Below, one piece after another: positions 7,435-15,254 of a DNA stretch of 58,990 bases. Source of the DNA: Acidobacteriota bacterium (GTDB lineage Bacteria > Acidobacteriota > Terriglobia > Acidiferrales > UBA7541). Below the pieces are notes generated by a model. That model saw only the letters and a list, made by a program, of their open reading frames with translations, ran no database searches and was not told the DNA's origin. The stretch covers positions 64,918 through 123,907 of the forward strand of contig QHYZ01000091.1 of assembly GCA_003225295.1 (NCBI GenBank), given 5' to 3'. Position 1 is the first letter of the stretch. Every line of letters begins with the position of its first letter. Made by a program: the position numbers and the translations under genes.

Positions 7435-7926
7435 CTATAGCAAGCTCATCTGCTTGCCTTCGAGAGCGAGCAGTTTTTTCTTGATTGGCAGTCCACCACC
7501 GAAGCCCGTCAGGCTTCCGTCGCTGCCAATGACACGATGGCACGGAATGATGATGGGAATAGGATTCGAACCGTTCGCCAACCCGACGGCGCGTAGCGCT
7601 TTGGGTTTGCCAATGCGCTGAGCCAATTGGCCATAGGAGATCGTTTCTCCATAGGGAATGTTGCGGAGGCAGCGCCACACGCGGAGTTGGAACTCCGTGC
7701 CCTCCAGCGACAAAGGCAAGTTGAAATCCTTCAACGCTCCATCGAAATACGCCTCCAATTGTCGGATCACCTCGTGTAGCGGCCCTCGGTCCTGCTTCCA
7801 GTGTGGTGGCGGGGGCCCGGTTCGTTTGCTGTTTTCAAAATACACTCGTCTCAGGCCCAGCCGATCAGCAGCCAGCAGCAAGGGCCCAACAGGGCTTGCG
7901 AATGTCGCGTAAGAAACCAGGCCCAT
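7435..7926 (-). CDS. ogt: Methylated-DNA--protein-cysteine methyltransferase
   Basis: A 163-residue suicide repair protein that moves the methyl group from O6-methylguanine to its own cysteine. The acceptor is C129 in IPCHRVIG, preceded by the DNA-binding helix (TISYGQLAQRIGKPKALRAVG) with the arginine finger in RAVG, and followed by GFGGGLPIKKKLLALEG. The N-terminal half is the usual variable domain; there is no Ada regulatory domain, so this is the Ogt/MGMT form. The peptide deformylase gene lies 50 bases upstream on the same strand and the two may share a transcript. Confidence 0.95.
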   Translation of the reverse strand: MGLVSYATFASPVGPLLLAADRLGLRRVYFENSKRTGPPPPHWKQDRGPLHEVIRQLEAYFDGALKDFNLPLSLEGTEFQLRVWRCLRNIPYGETISYGQLAQRIGKPKALRAVGLANGSNPIPIIIPCHRVIGSDGSLTGFGGGLPIKKKLLALEGKQMSLL

Positions 7927-7976
7927 TTTTCCCCACCTATGATCGCTACAGGACAGCAGCTTTACTAGTTTTTCCT

Positions 7977-8525
7977 TTACTTCAACACCTCAACTGCGTA
8001 CGGAGTGCCAGCCCTGTAGCGCTTCTCAAACTCTTCGCGGGTGCACATCGTGCGGATGTCCGTAATGCGATCCACGGCCAGAACCCCATTCAAGTGGTCG
8101 ACCTCATGCTGCAACAACTCGGAGAGGTTCCGTTCCTCGCCCACGTGAAGTTCGAGCTGCTCACCGCTCAAATCCTGATACTGCACGGTGATCTCGCGGT
8201 GGCGCTCTACTTGCATGAAAATCGACAAGAAACTTAGGCAGGCATCCCATACCACTATTTTTTCTTTGCTTCGTTCGGTAATCACCGGATTTACGAGTGG
8301 CCAGGGATCCTCACACGGTAGACGTAGGAAAATAACTCGCACATTCGCGCCAATCTGCGGCGCAGCAATGCCCCGGCCGTACCCCGTCGTCTGCCGCCAA
8401 TATGCCAGGGTGTCCGCCAGGTCCTCCACTAGCGCCACAATCTCCGGCGCCGCCGGATTCTCCACGCGCTTCGCCACCTCGCGCAATCCAGGGTCCCCCA
8501 ACTGCAAAACAGTTCGTATGGCCAT
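7977..8525 (-). CDS. def: Peptide deformylase with altered motif 2
   Basis: A 182-residue deformylase that removes the formyl group from new proteins. Motif 1 is GIAAPQIG (52-59). Motif 3 is HEVDHLNG, supplying the metal ligands H140 and H144 and the catalytic E141. Motif 2, usually EGCLS, reads DACLS here; the metal ligand C96 is kept but the first two positions differ. Such variants occur in the wider family, and activity is plausible. Whether this is the only deformylase of the genome cannot be seen; the gene is not next to fmt, which is common for the housekeeping copy. Confidence 0.92.
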   Translation of the reverse strand: MAIRTVLQLGDPGLREVAKRVENPAAPEIVALVEDLADTLAYWRQTTGYGRGIAAPQIGANVRVIFLRLPCEDPWPLVNPVITERSKEKIVVWDACLSFLSIFMQVERHREITVQYQDLSGEQLELHVGEERNLSELLQHEVDHLNGVLAVDRITDIRTMCTREEFEKRYRAGTPYAVEVLK

Positions 8526-8616
8526 ATCCGTCTTTCTCTTTCTGCGTGTCTTTGCTTTAGCCGCTATGCCTTTCGTGCTTCTTCTCGCTTCTCTCCGGTC
8601 ATCGGTCTAGAAGTCT

Positions 8617-9554
8617 TTACGGCTTTTCCCACCTCCCCGACTCTGCCGCCAGAAATATCGCTTCAATCACCGCCATATTCGCAATCGCATCCTCCAGCGG
8701 CACCGGTGCCTCGCTCCCCTCCCGAATCGCTCGCGAAAACGCGTCCCCCTGCACCGTATACTGATCGCAAACCGGAATCGTCTCCGTTCGAATTCCCCCG
8801 CCAAAGACGTCGCGTCCGTCATCAATAAAAATCCGCGTAGGCCTATCGTTCGGTGCATTAAACGGAATTTCAATCTCGACTCGTCCTTTTGTCCCCAAGA
8901 ATTGCATTCGTTGGTACGGCACCGCCTGCGTGCTGCAGGTGAACACCGATTGCCCCGACGGAAACTCCAGAATCGCCGACGACAATCGGTCCGTCTTGAA
9001 CTCTGGATCTCTTTCGATTAGTCCCGCCACGGCTGTTGGCTCCTCGCCAAAAATAAATCGCGACATGGTAATCGGATAACACCCGATATCCATCAGTCCG
9101 CCTCCGCCCCACTCCGCTTTGTTCCGCACGTTGGCAGGATCCCGGTTGAAATAACTGAACGCTCCCACGATTGCTCGCAACTCTCCGATCACCCCCTTGT
9201 GAATCAGCTCTTGCGTCCTCAACCATTGCGGGTGCGTCTTTACCATGAAGGCCTCGCCGATCTTCACACCGCAGCGCTCCCGCACTTCCAGCAGCGTTCT
9301 GGCCTCCGCTACCGTCAGTCGGCTAACATCTCTTCATATGACCCGTAGGCCTTCGGTATTCCCAGTTTCTTCGCAGCTTCCCTGGCCTTGTTCAAATCCC
9401 TCGAGGCAATCGCCGCGATCTCACTCCACTCTCCTTTTTGCATCCCGGGAATCACTTTCTTTGTCGCGATCGACGCCGCCCCCAGCACTCCCCACTTCAC
9501 TTTTTCCTGTTTCACGGTTTTTCCTCTTGTCGCTGCACCGCCCACTTCTATCAT
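8617..9554 (-). pseudogene. Gfo/Idh/MocA-family oxidoreductase broken by an internal deletion
   Basis: The 5' part (from ATG at 9554) encodes the start of the Rossmann fold: KWGVLGAASIATKKVIPGM, ASRDLNKAREAAKKLGI, then YGSYEEMLAD and a TGA. The 3' part resumes in another frame with LTVAEARTLLEVRERCGVK and continues to RWEKP through GGGGLMDIGCYPI. Intact family members carry about 35-40 residues between these points, including the NPLPNHLH-like and CEKP motifs with the catalytic lysine. A deletion of roughly 110 bases, not a multiple of three, explains both the missing motif and the frame change. The product cannot be a working NAD(P)-dependent sugar-type dehydrogenase. Assembly error at this point is the alternative. 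Confidence 0.85.
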
Positions 9555-9719
9555 GCCTTTTGTCCTCCTCCAACTATTCCCCGGCATCCGAGTTTGTCAG
9601 GATCCGGATAACCGCCATCAAACCACGTGCGCACGCACCTTCATGGCTGCTATCATCACGCCTGCGGCTTGTGCCAAGCGCCGGCCCAAGCGACAGAAAA
9701 CCGAAGGAGGACAAAACGC

Positions 9720-10286
9720 ATGCGCAAAGGAATCACCATCCTGTTATGCGGGATGTTCGCATTGAGTGCGCCACCGGCCGCCAACCGGCTGTGGGGTCAA
9801 ACCGAGAAGAAGGAGGCTTTGCCCGATCCCGCCGTCAAGGTCGGGGACATGGCGCCGGATTTTACCCTGATGGACACCCATCGCAACCAGGTGTCCCTGC
9901 ATGACTTCCGTGGCAAGAAGAACGTGGCCCTCGCGTTTTACATTTTCGCCTTCACCGGTGGTTGAACCAAACAGATGCAGAACTTCCAGCAGAATCTGGA
10001 AAAGCTGGAAGCTGCAGACACCCAAGTCTTGGGTGTAAGCATGGACAGCACCTTCAGCAACGCCGCCTGGGCAGAAAAAATCGCCGTCACTTTCCCTCTC
10101 CTGAGTGACTGGGGAGGGGATGTTACCCGCCAGTATGGTCTCTACAATCCCAAGTACAAAGCAGCTCGCCGCGTCAACTACGTGATCGACAAGAGCGGCA
10201 AAGTCGTTGAAATGCAAATCGACAACGATGCCGTCGACCCAACGAAAATCGTAACATTCTGCGAGCGCCACAAGACCAAAGAATGA
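9720..10286 (+). CDS. Exported peroxiredoxin (AhpC/TSA family), predicted selenoprotein with in-frame TGA as Sec82
   Basis: ATG at 9720 with AAGGAGG upstream. A signal peptide covers about 1-26 (ITILLCGMFALSAPPAA), then VGDMAPDFTLMDTHRNQVSLHDFRGKKNVALAFYIFAFTGG. The codon at 9963-9965 is TGA exactly where peroxiredoxins place the peroxidatic cysteine (FTPGCT pattern), and the same frame continues TKQMQNFQQNLEKLEA to a normal thioredoxin-fold end (VNYVIDKSGKVVEMQID). Reading TGA as selenocysteine gives a 188-residue complete protein that would reduce peroxides outside the cytoplasmic membrane. A stem-loop starts 18 bases after TGA. Some Acidobacteria are known to make selenoproteins. A nonsense mutation at this exact codon is the less likely alternative; selA, selB and selC are not in the window. 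Confidence 0.82.
9983..10011 (+). promoter_or_regulatory. Candidate bacterial SECIS hairpin
   Basis: Downstream of the TGA, TTCCAG (9984-9989) can pair with CTGGAA (9996-10001) around a 6-base loop, or CTTCCAG (9983-9989) with CTGGAAG (10005-10011) around a 15-base loop. Spacing of 18-20 bases from UGA to the stem fits bacterial SECIS elements, which lie inside the coding sequence. Which form is used cannot be settled by eye. Confidence 0.5.
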
Positions 10287-10648
10287 CGCTCCCGGCGGGC
10301 GCAACCGGACGCTTTTCGCCTTATTGCAAAGTTCCCCAATGAATGGCCATCCGCATTCGTTGCGCCCTTGCTCTTTTCTGGATTTCGCTCGTCCCTCATC
10401 CCTCAGGAGAGGACAATCCACAGGAGCAACACACCGGCACGAGCACTGCCAAGATCGATGTGTCTGCCTCTCCCCGCAATTGCGTGATGCCCGGCGCGGC
10501 CTTCGGGGCATCAAAAGTTTTACTTTCTCTACACCCCAACCTTGGAGTAGTATGGGCCGCGAGGAGTTAGCGTTTTCCGCCCGAAGCACCTCCGTCGGTC
10601 TAACCTCTCGCGGGCCTTCTAACGGAAGCGCTGGCTTGTGGGGAACTT
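10287..10648 (+). other. Non-coding region before pilin gene 1
   Basis: No convincing gene. A TAGTAT at 10548-10553 could be a -10 box, but its -35 is weak. I looked for a c-di-GMP riboswitch and a sigma-54 -24/-12 promoter, as both occur at pilus genes, and saw neither. Confidence 0.4.
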
Positions 10649-11122
10649 ATGCGGAACGACAAAGGATTCTCTCTGATTGAGCTGCTTGTAGTCATCGCGG
10701 TAATTCTGATCATTGCGGCGATTGCCATCCCTAATTTTCTCAGCTCCCGCCTTCGCGCCAATGAAACCTCGGCGGTTGCCTCTCTCCGTGTGATCAACAA
10801 CGCTGCGGTCACCTATTCCATCACCTATCCCGACTTAGGTTTCCCGGCACAGTTGACTGCTCTCGGTGGCGCGAGTCCTTGTTCTGGCTCTTCCACGCAG
10901 GCCTGCTTGATCGACGACCAACTAGCCCAGGGCGGGAAGGCGGGCTACACCTTCGTCTGGACCGGTGACGGCGCCGTTCCTTCGGTCACTTTCCTGGTCA
11001 CCGCCACACCCCAAGTAGTCGGCGGGTCGGGAAAGCTGATGTACTGTACGGACCAGACGAGCGTGATCCACTATGATCCCAGCGGCTCCGGTTGCACCGG
11101 CGCCAGCCAGGTCCTGCAGTGA
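10649..11122 (+). CDS. Type IV pilin-like protein 1
   Basis: A 157-residue prepilin. The leader MRNDKG ends in glycine and is followed by FSLIELLVVIAVILIIAAIA, the class III signal cut and N-methylated by prepilin peptidase, with E5 of the mature chain present. The head has IPNFLSSRLRANETSAVASLRVINNAAVTYS, typical of acidobacterial and deltaproteobacterial pilins, and two cysteine pairs (SPCSGSSTQAC and YCTDQ...SGC) that could form disulfides. It is a close paralogue of the gene at 11681. A GTGGGG ribosome site precedes the ATG. It may be a major pilin or a pseudopilin of a type II-like system; the head is too short to say which. A prepilin peptidase is encoded at 46 kb. Confidence 0.88.
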   Translation: MRNDKGFSLIELLVVIAVILIIAAIAIPNFLSSRLRANETSAVASLRVINNAAVTYSITYPDLGFPAQLTALGGASPCSGSSTQACLIDDQLAQGGKAGYTFVWTGDGAVPSVTFLVTATPQVVGGSGKLMYCTDQTSVIHYDPSGSGCTGASQVLQ

Positions 11123-11680
11123 ATTTTGCCGAATCGTGAAACTCACCTGCCAATCCCTCGAATGGCTTGGTAATTCCTGGTCCTATCGCCCGTCCTTGCG
11201 TTTCACCGGCTGGCGCGAGTGAAGTCAGCGAATCCTCCGGCGGAGCGCGCTGCGTTCCGAGAAAGAGGCGTTGCCAGTCCCAGTAAGGCAGCGAAGTGGA
11301 AATCCCCTCGTTCCGTAAATGTCGTGTTAGGGGGCCGAGAAGAAAACTGCACTCGTAGAAACTGAGGCACCTCTCTGCAAGGAATACGGCCCGCATGACG
11401 TGCTCCGGCAGTGCCACCTGACTAAACAAAGCGTGATAAACAGCTTCTCTCGAGCCAGCCGCCTGTATCGGTACTCTGTACTCTCGGACAGTGGACAGGT
11501 TAGCGCTGCCTGGCCTTCGAACTGCAAAATACAGGATTGACGCCCTACTCTTCAGAATTTTAGTATGTCGCGAGTCGCGAACTAAGTCCCACCGTTCAGA
11601 TTTGGTAGGAGTTCAGGTTCCAGACCGGCCTGCATGGCCTCTCTGCCGATGGGGGATTTGGCGTAGCCTTAGGGGGACTC
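11123..11680. other. Spacer between the two pilin genes
   Basis: It holds the promoter at 11537-11566. An open minus-strand frame (about 10998-11429) overlaps the pilin 3' end and shows no recognisable family, so I do not call it a gene. Nothing else is recognised. Confidence 0.4.
11537..11566 (+). promoter_or_regulatory. Sigma-70 type promoter for pilin gene 2
   Basis: TTGACG (11537-11542) is followed after 18 bases by TAGTAT (11561-11566). The start would fall near 11573, giving a leader of about 108 bases. This shows that pilin 2 can be expressed apart from pilin 1. Confidence 0.5.
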
Positions 11681-12154
11681 ATGCGAAAACAAAATGGCTT
11701 CTCGCTAATCGAGCTGCTCATCGTCGTCAGTGTGTTGCTGATCATCGCGGCAATTGCCATCCCCAATTTTCTCAGGTCCCGCCTTCGCGCCAATGAGGCC
11801 TCCACAGTTGCCTCCCTCCGCGTGATCAACACCGCCGCCGTTACCTTTTCCATCACCTATCCCGACTTGGGCTACCCGGCGCAGTTGACCGCTCTCGGCG
11901 GGGCCAATCCTTGCCCTGGCTCTTCTACACAGGCCTGCTTGATCGATGACGTCCTTGCCCAGGGAAGAAAGTCCGGCTACTCCTTCGTGTGGACAGGTGA
12001 CGGCGCCGTTCCTTCGGTCACTTTCATCGTCACCGCCGCGCCCCAAGTAGTCGGCGGGTCGGGTCAGCTGATGTACTGTACGGATCACACGGGCGTGATC
12101 TACTATGACTCCTCCGGCTCCGGTTGCACCAACGCCAGCCTGGTCCTGCAGTAA
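11681..12154 (+). CDS. Type IV pilin-like protein 2
   Basis: A 157-residue prepilin equal in length to the first and alike along its whole length, so a tandem duplication. Leader MRKQNG, then FSLIELLIVVSVLLIIAAIA; the same four cysteines are conserved, and the stretch WTGDGAVPSVTF is shared exactly. Differences are spread through the head (for example NEASTVASLRVINTAAVTFS), so both copies seem to be under selection rather than fresh copies. A GGGGG ribosome site precedes the start. Paired pilins may form mixed fibres or serve different conditions. Cleavage by the peptidase at 46068-47033 is expected. Confidence 0.88.
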   Translation: MRKQNGFSLIELLIVVSVLLIIAAIAIPNFLRSRLRANEASTVASLRVINTAAVTFSITYPDLGYPAQLTALGGANPCPGSSTQACLIDDVLAQGRKSGYSFVWTGDGAVPSVTFIVTAAPQVVGGSGQLMYCTDHTGVIYYDSSGSGCTNASLVLQ

Positions 12155-12175
12155 CCTTATCCCGATCTCACTGGC

Positions 12176-12216
12176 GGCCTCTTTTCCTGCGGGAAGGCCT
12201 GGCTTCTTATTTTTTT
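12176..12216 (+). terminator. Possible terminator after pilin gene 2
   Basis: GGCC (12176-12179) and GGCC (12196-12199) with inner TTCC/GGAA form an imperfect bulged stem; a run of seven T ends at 12216, about 10 bases beyond. It is weaker than the other terminators listed. Confidence 0.4.
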
Positions 12217-12361
12217 GTGTTTGCTGCGATGCTCGGGACGTCAAGACCTGTGGACGTTTCACGTGTTTCCGATCTATCCCCTTCTCTTCAACTTTCAACC
12301 TCTCCCCGGAGCCTTGCATTTGCACCCGTTTACAGGAGTGCTAGAATCCCAATGGAAACCC

Positions 12362-13795
12362 ATGACAACTGACACTTCATATAAGACGCTGTACCAGAAA
12401 ATCTGGGACTCCCACGTGGTTCGCGAAGAGCCCGGCCAGCCCTCGATCATCTACATTGACCGCCACCTGATCCACGAGGGCACTTCGCCCCAGGCCTTTG
12501 CCGGTCTCCGCGCGGAGAGCCGCAAAGTCCGCCGTCCTGATCTCACTTTCGCCGTGATGGACCATTCTGTCTCCACCACCGACCGCACCCTGCCTATCCT
12601 CGATAACGATGCCAAGCTTCAGTTTGAAGCCCTGGAGAGAAACTGTCGCGAGGCCGGCGTCCGCCTCTTCGACATGAACAGCAAGAATCAGGGCATTGTC
12701 CACATCATCGGCCCCGAGCTCGGCATCACTCAGCCTGGCCAGACCATTGTTTGCGGCGACAGCCACACTTCCACGCACGGCGCCTTTGGCACGCTGGCCT
12801 TTGGCATCGGCACCAGCGAAGTCGAACACGTTCTTGCAACGCAATGTCTTGTTCAGTCGCGCTCCAAGATGCTCCACATTCTCGTCCACGGCAAGCGCCC
12901 CAAAGGCGTCACTGCGAAGGACTTGATTCTCGCGATCATCGGAAAGATCGGCATTGGCGGCGGCAACGGCCACGTCGCCGAATACGGCGGCGAGGCCATT
13001 CGTTCCCTTTCGATGGACGGCCGCATGACCGTCTGCAACATGACCATCGAAGGCGGCGCGCGCGCCGGCATGATCGCTCCGGATGAAACCACCTTCGCCT
13101 ATATGGAAGGCCGTCCGTTTGTCCCGCGCGGTAAAGCCTTTCAGGAAGCCGTCGACCGCTGGAGACAGCTGCATTCCGACGAAAATGCCAAGTTTGATAT
13201 GACCGTCGAGCTTCACGCCGAGAAGATCGCTCCGCAAGTCACTTGGGGCACGAATCCCGGCATGGTCACGAGCGTCACCGAGCGCGTTCCAGACCCGCAT
13301 GACTTTAAGGACCTCAACGACCAGAAGGCCACGGAAAGCGCGCTCCAATACATGGGCCTCAAGGCAGGCACGCCCATCGTGGACATTCCGGTGGACCGCG
13401 TGTTCATCGGATCGTGCACCAATTCGCGGCTCGACGATCTCCGCGCCGCCGCGCATTTTGTCGAAGGCAAACACGTCGCAAAAAGTATCAAACAAGCGCT
13501 GATCGTCCCCGGTTCCCGCGGCATCAAAACGCAAGCGGAAAAAGAAGGCCTGGACAAAATTTTTCGCGACGCCGGTTTCGAGTGGCGCGACGCCGGCTGC
13601 AGTATGTGCATCGGCATGAACGCCGATGTCCTGCCGCCGCATGAGCGCAGCGCCAGCACCAGCAATCGCAACTTCGAAGGGCGCCAGGGCAAAGACAGCC
13701 GCACGCACCTCGTCAGCCCGGTCATGGCGGCAGCCGCCGCGATTGCCGGTCATTTCGTCGACGTGCGCGAACTCGATGTTGTTAACGTCGAATAG
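12362..13795 (+). CDS. leuC: 3-isopropylmalate dehydratase, large subunit
   Basis: A 477-residue aconitase-superfamily enzyme that isomerises 2- to 3-isopropylmalate in leucine synthesis together with LeuD. Recognisable stretches are [12 protein letters not shown] at the start, [32 protein letters not shown] (substrate and cofactor region), and the three [4Fe-4S] ligands in IGSCTN and in GCSMCIGMN. The ATG at 12362 is used because homologues begin at TLYQKI; the AGGAG at 12334 is rather far, and a 6-codon frame (ATG at 12352, METHDN) overlaps the start and may couple translation. The small subunit follows after one small gene. Confidence 0.95.
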   Translation: MTTDTSYKTLYQKIWDSHVVREEPGQPSIIYIDRHLIHEGTSPQAFAGLRAESRKVRRPDLTFAVMDHSVSTTDRTLPILDNDAKLQFEALERNCREAGVRLFDMNSKNQGIVHIIGPELGITQPGQTIVCGDSHTSTHGAFGTLAFGIGTSEVEHVLATQCLVQSRSKMLHILVHGKRPKGVTAKDLILAIIGKIGIGGGNGHVAEYGGEAIRSLSMDGRMTVCNMTIEGGARAGMIAPDETTFAYMEGRPFVPRGKAFQEAVDRWRQLHSDENAKFDMTVELHAEKIAPQVTWGTNPGMVTSVTERVPDPHDFKDLNDQKATESALQYMGLKAGTPIVDIPVDRVFIGSCTNSRLDDLRAAAHFVEGKHVAKSIKQALIVPGSRGIKTQAEKEGLDKIFRDAGFEWRDAGCSMCIGMNADVLPPHERSASTSNRNFEGRQGKDSRTHLVSPVMAAAAAIAGHFVDVRELDVVNVE

Positions 13796-13841
13796 CTTGG
13801 ATTTGGCATGCCGTGGACACGTGCGGTTTGATCACGGGTAC

Positions 13842-14051
13842 GTGGGCAAGCGAATGCGCGTGGAGCTTGCAGATGGAGAATTGCTCGAGATTCGTGGGCA
13901 TGAGTTGACCGTTTGTGCTAGGCCGGAGCCGTGCTGTGGCATTACCTACATCTTGATTTCCACGAATCGTTCCGATGGAACGAGAGACCAAGGCGCAGCG
14001 TACTGGACCGCGTTTGGCGAAATTGAGAGATTTCAAGTTTTGGGAGATTGA
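13842..14051 (+). CDS. Small protein of unknown function between leuC and leuD
   Basis: A frame of 69 codons from GTG at 13842, or 65 from ATG at 13854, ending where leuD translation begins (its TGA is 6 bases before the leuD ATG). The product reads like a real globular miniprotein: [19 protein letters not shown], then [19 protein letters not shown] with a Cys-Cys pair, then [19 protein letters not shown] think I have seen similar small proteins in Acidobacteria but cannot name a family. Its place inside the leuCD unit suggests cotranslation with LeuD. No ribosome site is strong, which lowers confidence. Confidence 0.5.
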   Translation: MGKRMRVELADGELLEIRGHELTVCARPEPCCGITYILISTNRSDGTRDQGAAYWTAFGEIERFQVLGD

Positions 14052-14056
14052 ATCAC

Positions 14057-14698
14057 ATGCAACCGTTTTCAACGCACACTGGCATGGTGATGCCGCTCGA
14101 TCGCGTCAACGTGGACACCGATCAGATGGTACCCAAGCAATTCCTGAAAGCCCTGACGCGCGAAGGATTCGGCCGGATACTTTTTTACGACTGGCGCTAT
14201 TTGCCCGGTGAGAGGCCCAACCCGGCATTCGTTCTGAATTTTCCGCGCTACAAAGGCGCGTCGGTTTTGTTGGCGCGCGCCAACTTCGGCTGCGGTTCCA
14301 GCCGCGAACACGCGCCGTGGGGCGTGAAGGACTACGGCTTCCGCGTTGTTATTGCACCCAGCTACGCCGACATTTTCTACAACAATTGTTTCAAGAACGG
14401 CATCCTGCCCGCCACGCTCTCTGAAGCTGAAGTCGACGAGCTCTTCAGACGCACCGAAAAAGAGGAAAGCTATTCGCTGACCGTGAATCTGTCCAACCAG
14501 ACCATCGCGGACAGACACGGCCTGATGTTCAAGTTCGAAATCGCTCCGTCGCGCAAGGAAGTTTTGCTCAAAGGCCTCGACGACATCGGCACCACCATGC
14601 AACACGAGCCTGACATCACCGCCTACGAAAAAACGCACACCGCCACCGCCACTATGTACGACACCGTTGACGTGAAGTACTACTCCAACGGCCGCTGA
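14057..14698 (+). CDS. leuD: 3-isopropylmalate dehydratase, small subunit
   Basis: A 213-residue LeuD. Typical stretches are [17 protein letters not shown] near the start, [42 protein letters not shown], the swivelling-domain signature. It joins LeuC to form the isomerase. The ATG at 14057 has GGGAGA 9 bases upstream; a TTG at 14048 overlapping the preceding stop is possible. Transcribed with leuC and the small gene. leuA and leuB are not adjacent; a LeuA-like gene lies at 22.9-24.1 kb. Confidence 0.95.
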   Translation: MQPFSTHTGMVMPLDRVNVDTDQMVPKQFLKALTREGFGRILFYDWRYLPGERPNPAFVLNFPRYKGASVLLARANFGCGSSREHAPWGVKDYGFRVVIAPSYADIFYNNCFKNGILPATLSEAEVDELFRRTEKEESYSLTVNLSNQTIADRHGLMFKFEIAPSRKEVLLKGLDDIGTTMQHEPDITAYEKTHTATATMYDTVDVKYYSNGR

Positions 14699-14718
14699 GC
14701 ACTCTCTTATTGAAAGCC

Positions 14719-15009
14719 TATAGCAACGCGCAGCCTCTGAATCGGCATAGGCGGAGCGGTCGCCCACCCTCCCCTGTCACGGGACCGGACATGCGGTCCG
14801 CATCCGGCGGTTCGGCGGGTTGAACTAATCATGAGCCCGGAACTCGGGAAGCTCCAGAGCGCGGCGAAGAAAGCGTTGGACAGAGCGATTTTCAGCACTG
14901 GGGCGTTCGTAAGCGGGGATGGTCCATCGGAGCTACCCGCCGTTTTCGCGGCCTCCTGCGCGGTGATGCCGCGCTTGCGGAGCTCCCCATATCTCGCTGA
15001 CATTGGCAA
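14719..15009 (-). mobile_element. Remnant of a group II intron (maturase C-terminus and 3' RNA end)
   Basis: On the minus strand the frame gives RYGELRKRGITAQEAAKTAGS, then ALSNAFFAALW, which matches the C-terminal domain of group II intron reverse transcriptases as I know it (RYxELRxxGV, TAGS, ALxNAYF). Directly after it comes the usual intron 3' RNA text (AGTTCAACCCGCCGAACC) and a strong hairpin at 14785-14807 (CCGGA/TCCGG, TGCG/CGCA). The reverse-transcriptase core and catalytic domains are missing upstream, where frames are broken. This is a dead fragment left downstream of leuD. Boundaries are approximate. Confidence 0.65.
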
Positions 15010-15186
15010 GATCGCCCGAACACTGCCTGCCTCGTATCCAGTTCTTGTTCATCGGCTCCCGCCTTTGCTCCACGCCTTCTTTCGGACCTCCCCTCGCGGC
15101 TCGGCCCTTGCGCTTCGCTATCACTTCACCTCCATCTGGTATTGAAGAGGACGTACACCTCCCAGCTGTCGACCCTGCTCGCCACA

Positions 15187-15225
15187 CAATAAAGACGGGG
15201 AAAGCCTTGTGGCCTTCCCCGTCTT
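15187..15225 (-). terminator. Intrinsic terminator of the TonB-type receptor gene
   Basis: On the minus strand AAGACGGGGAAGGCC pairs with its mirror in 15192-15225 with one mismatch and a 5-base loop; TTTATT follows. It lies 30 bases past the receptor stop. Confidence 0.8.
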
Positions 15226-15254
15226 CGCAGCGAGAGTTTGAAACCCGCTGGAAG

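Noticed and set aside
9963-9965. TGA in the peroxiredoxin read as a plain nonsense mutation
   Set aside because: It replaces exactly the peroxidatic cysteine and the remaining frame is intact, so selenocysteine explains it better.
10500-10648. Sigma-54 promoter or c-di-GMP riboswitch before the pilins
   Set aside because: No GG-N10-GC promoter pattern and no GEMM-like core found in either pilin upstream region.
10998-11429. Minus-strand frame of 143 codons between the pilins
   Set aside because: It overlaps the pilin 3' end, shows no family and no ribosome site; treated as spacer.
12377-13753. Minus-strand open frame of 458 codons
   Set aside because: Antisense to leuC, whose Fe-S ligands and active-site text are unmistakable.
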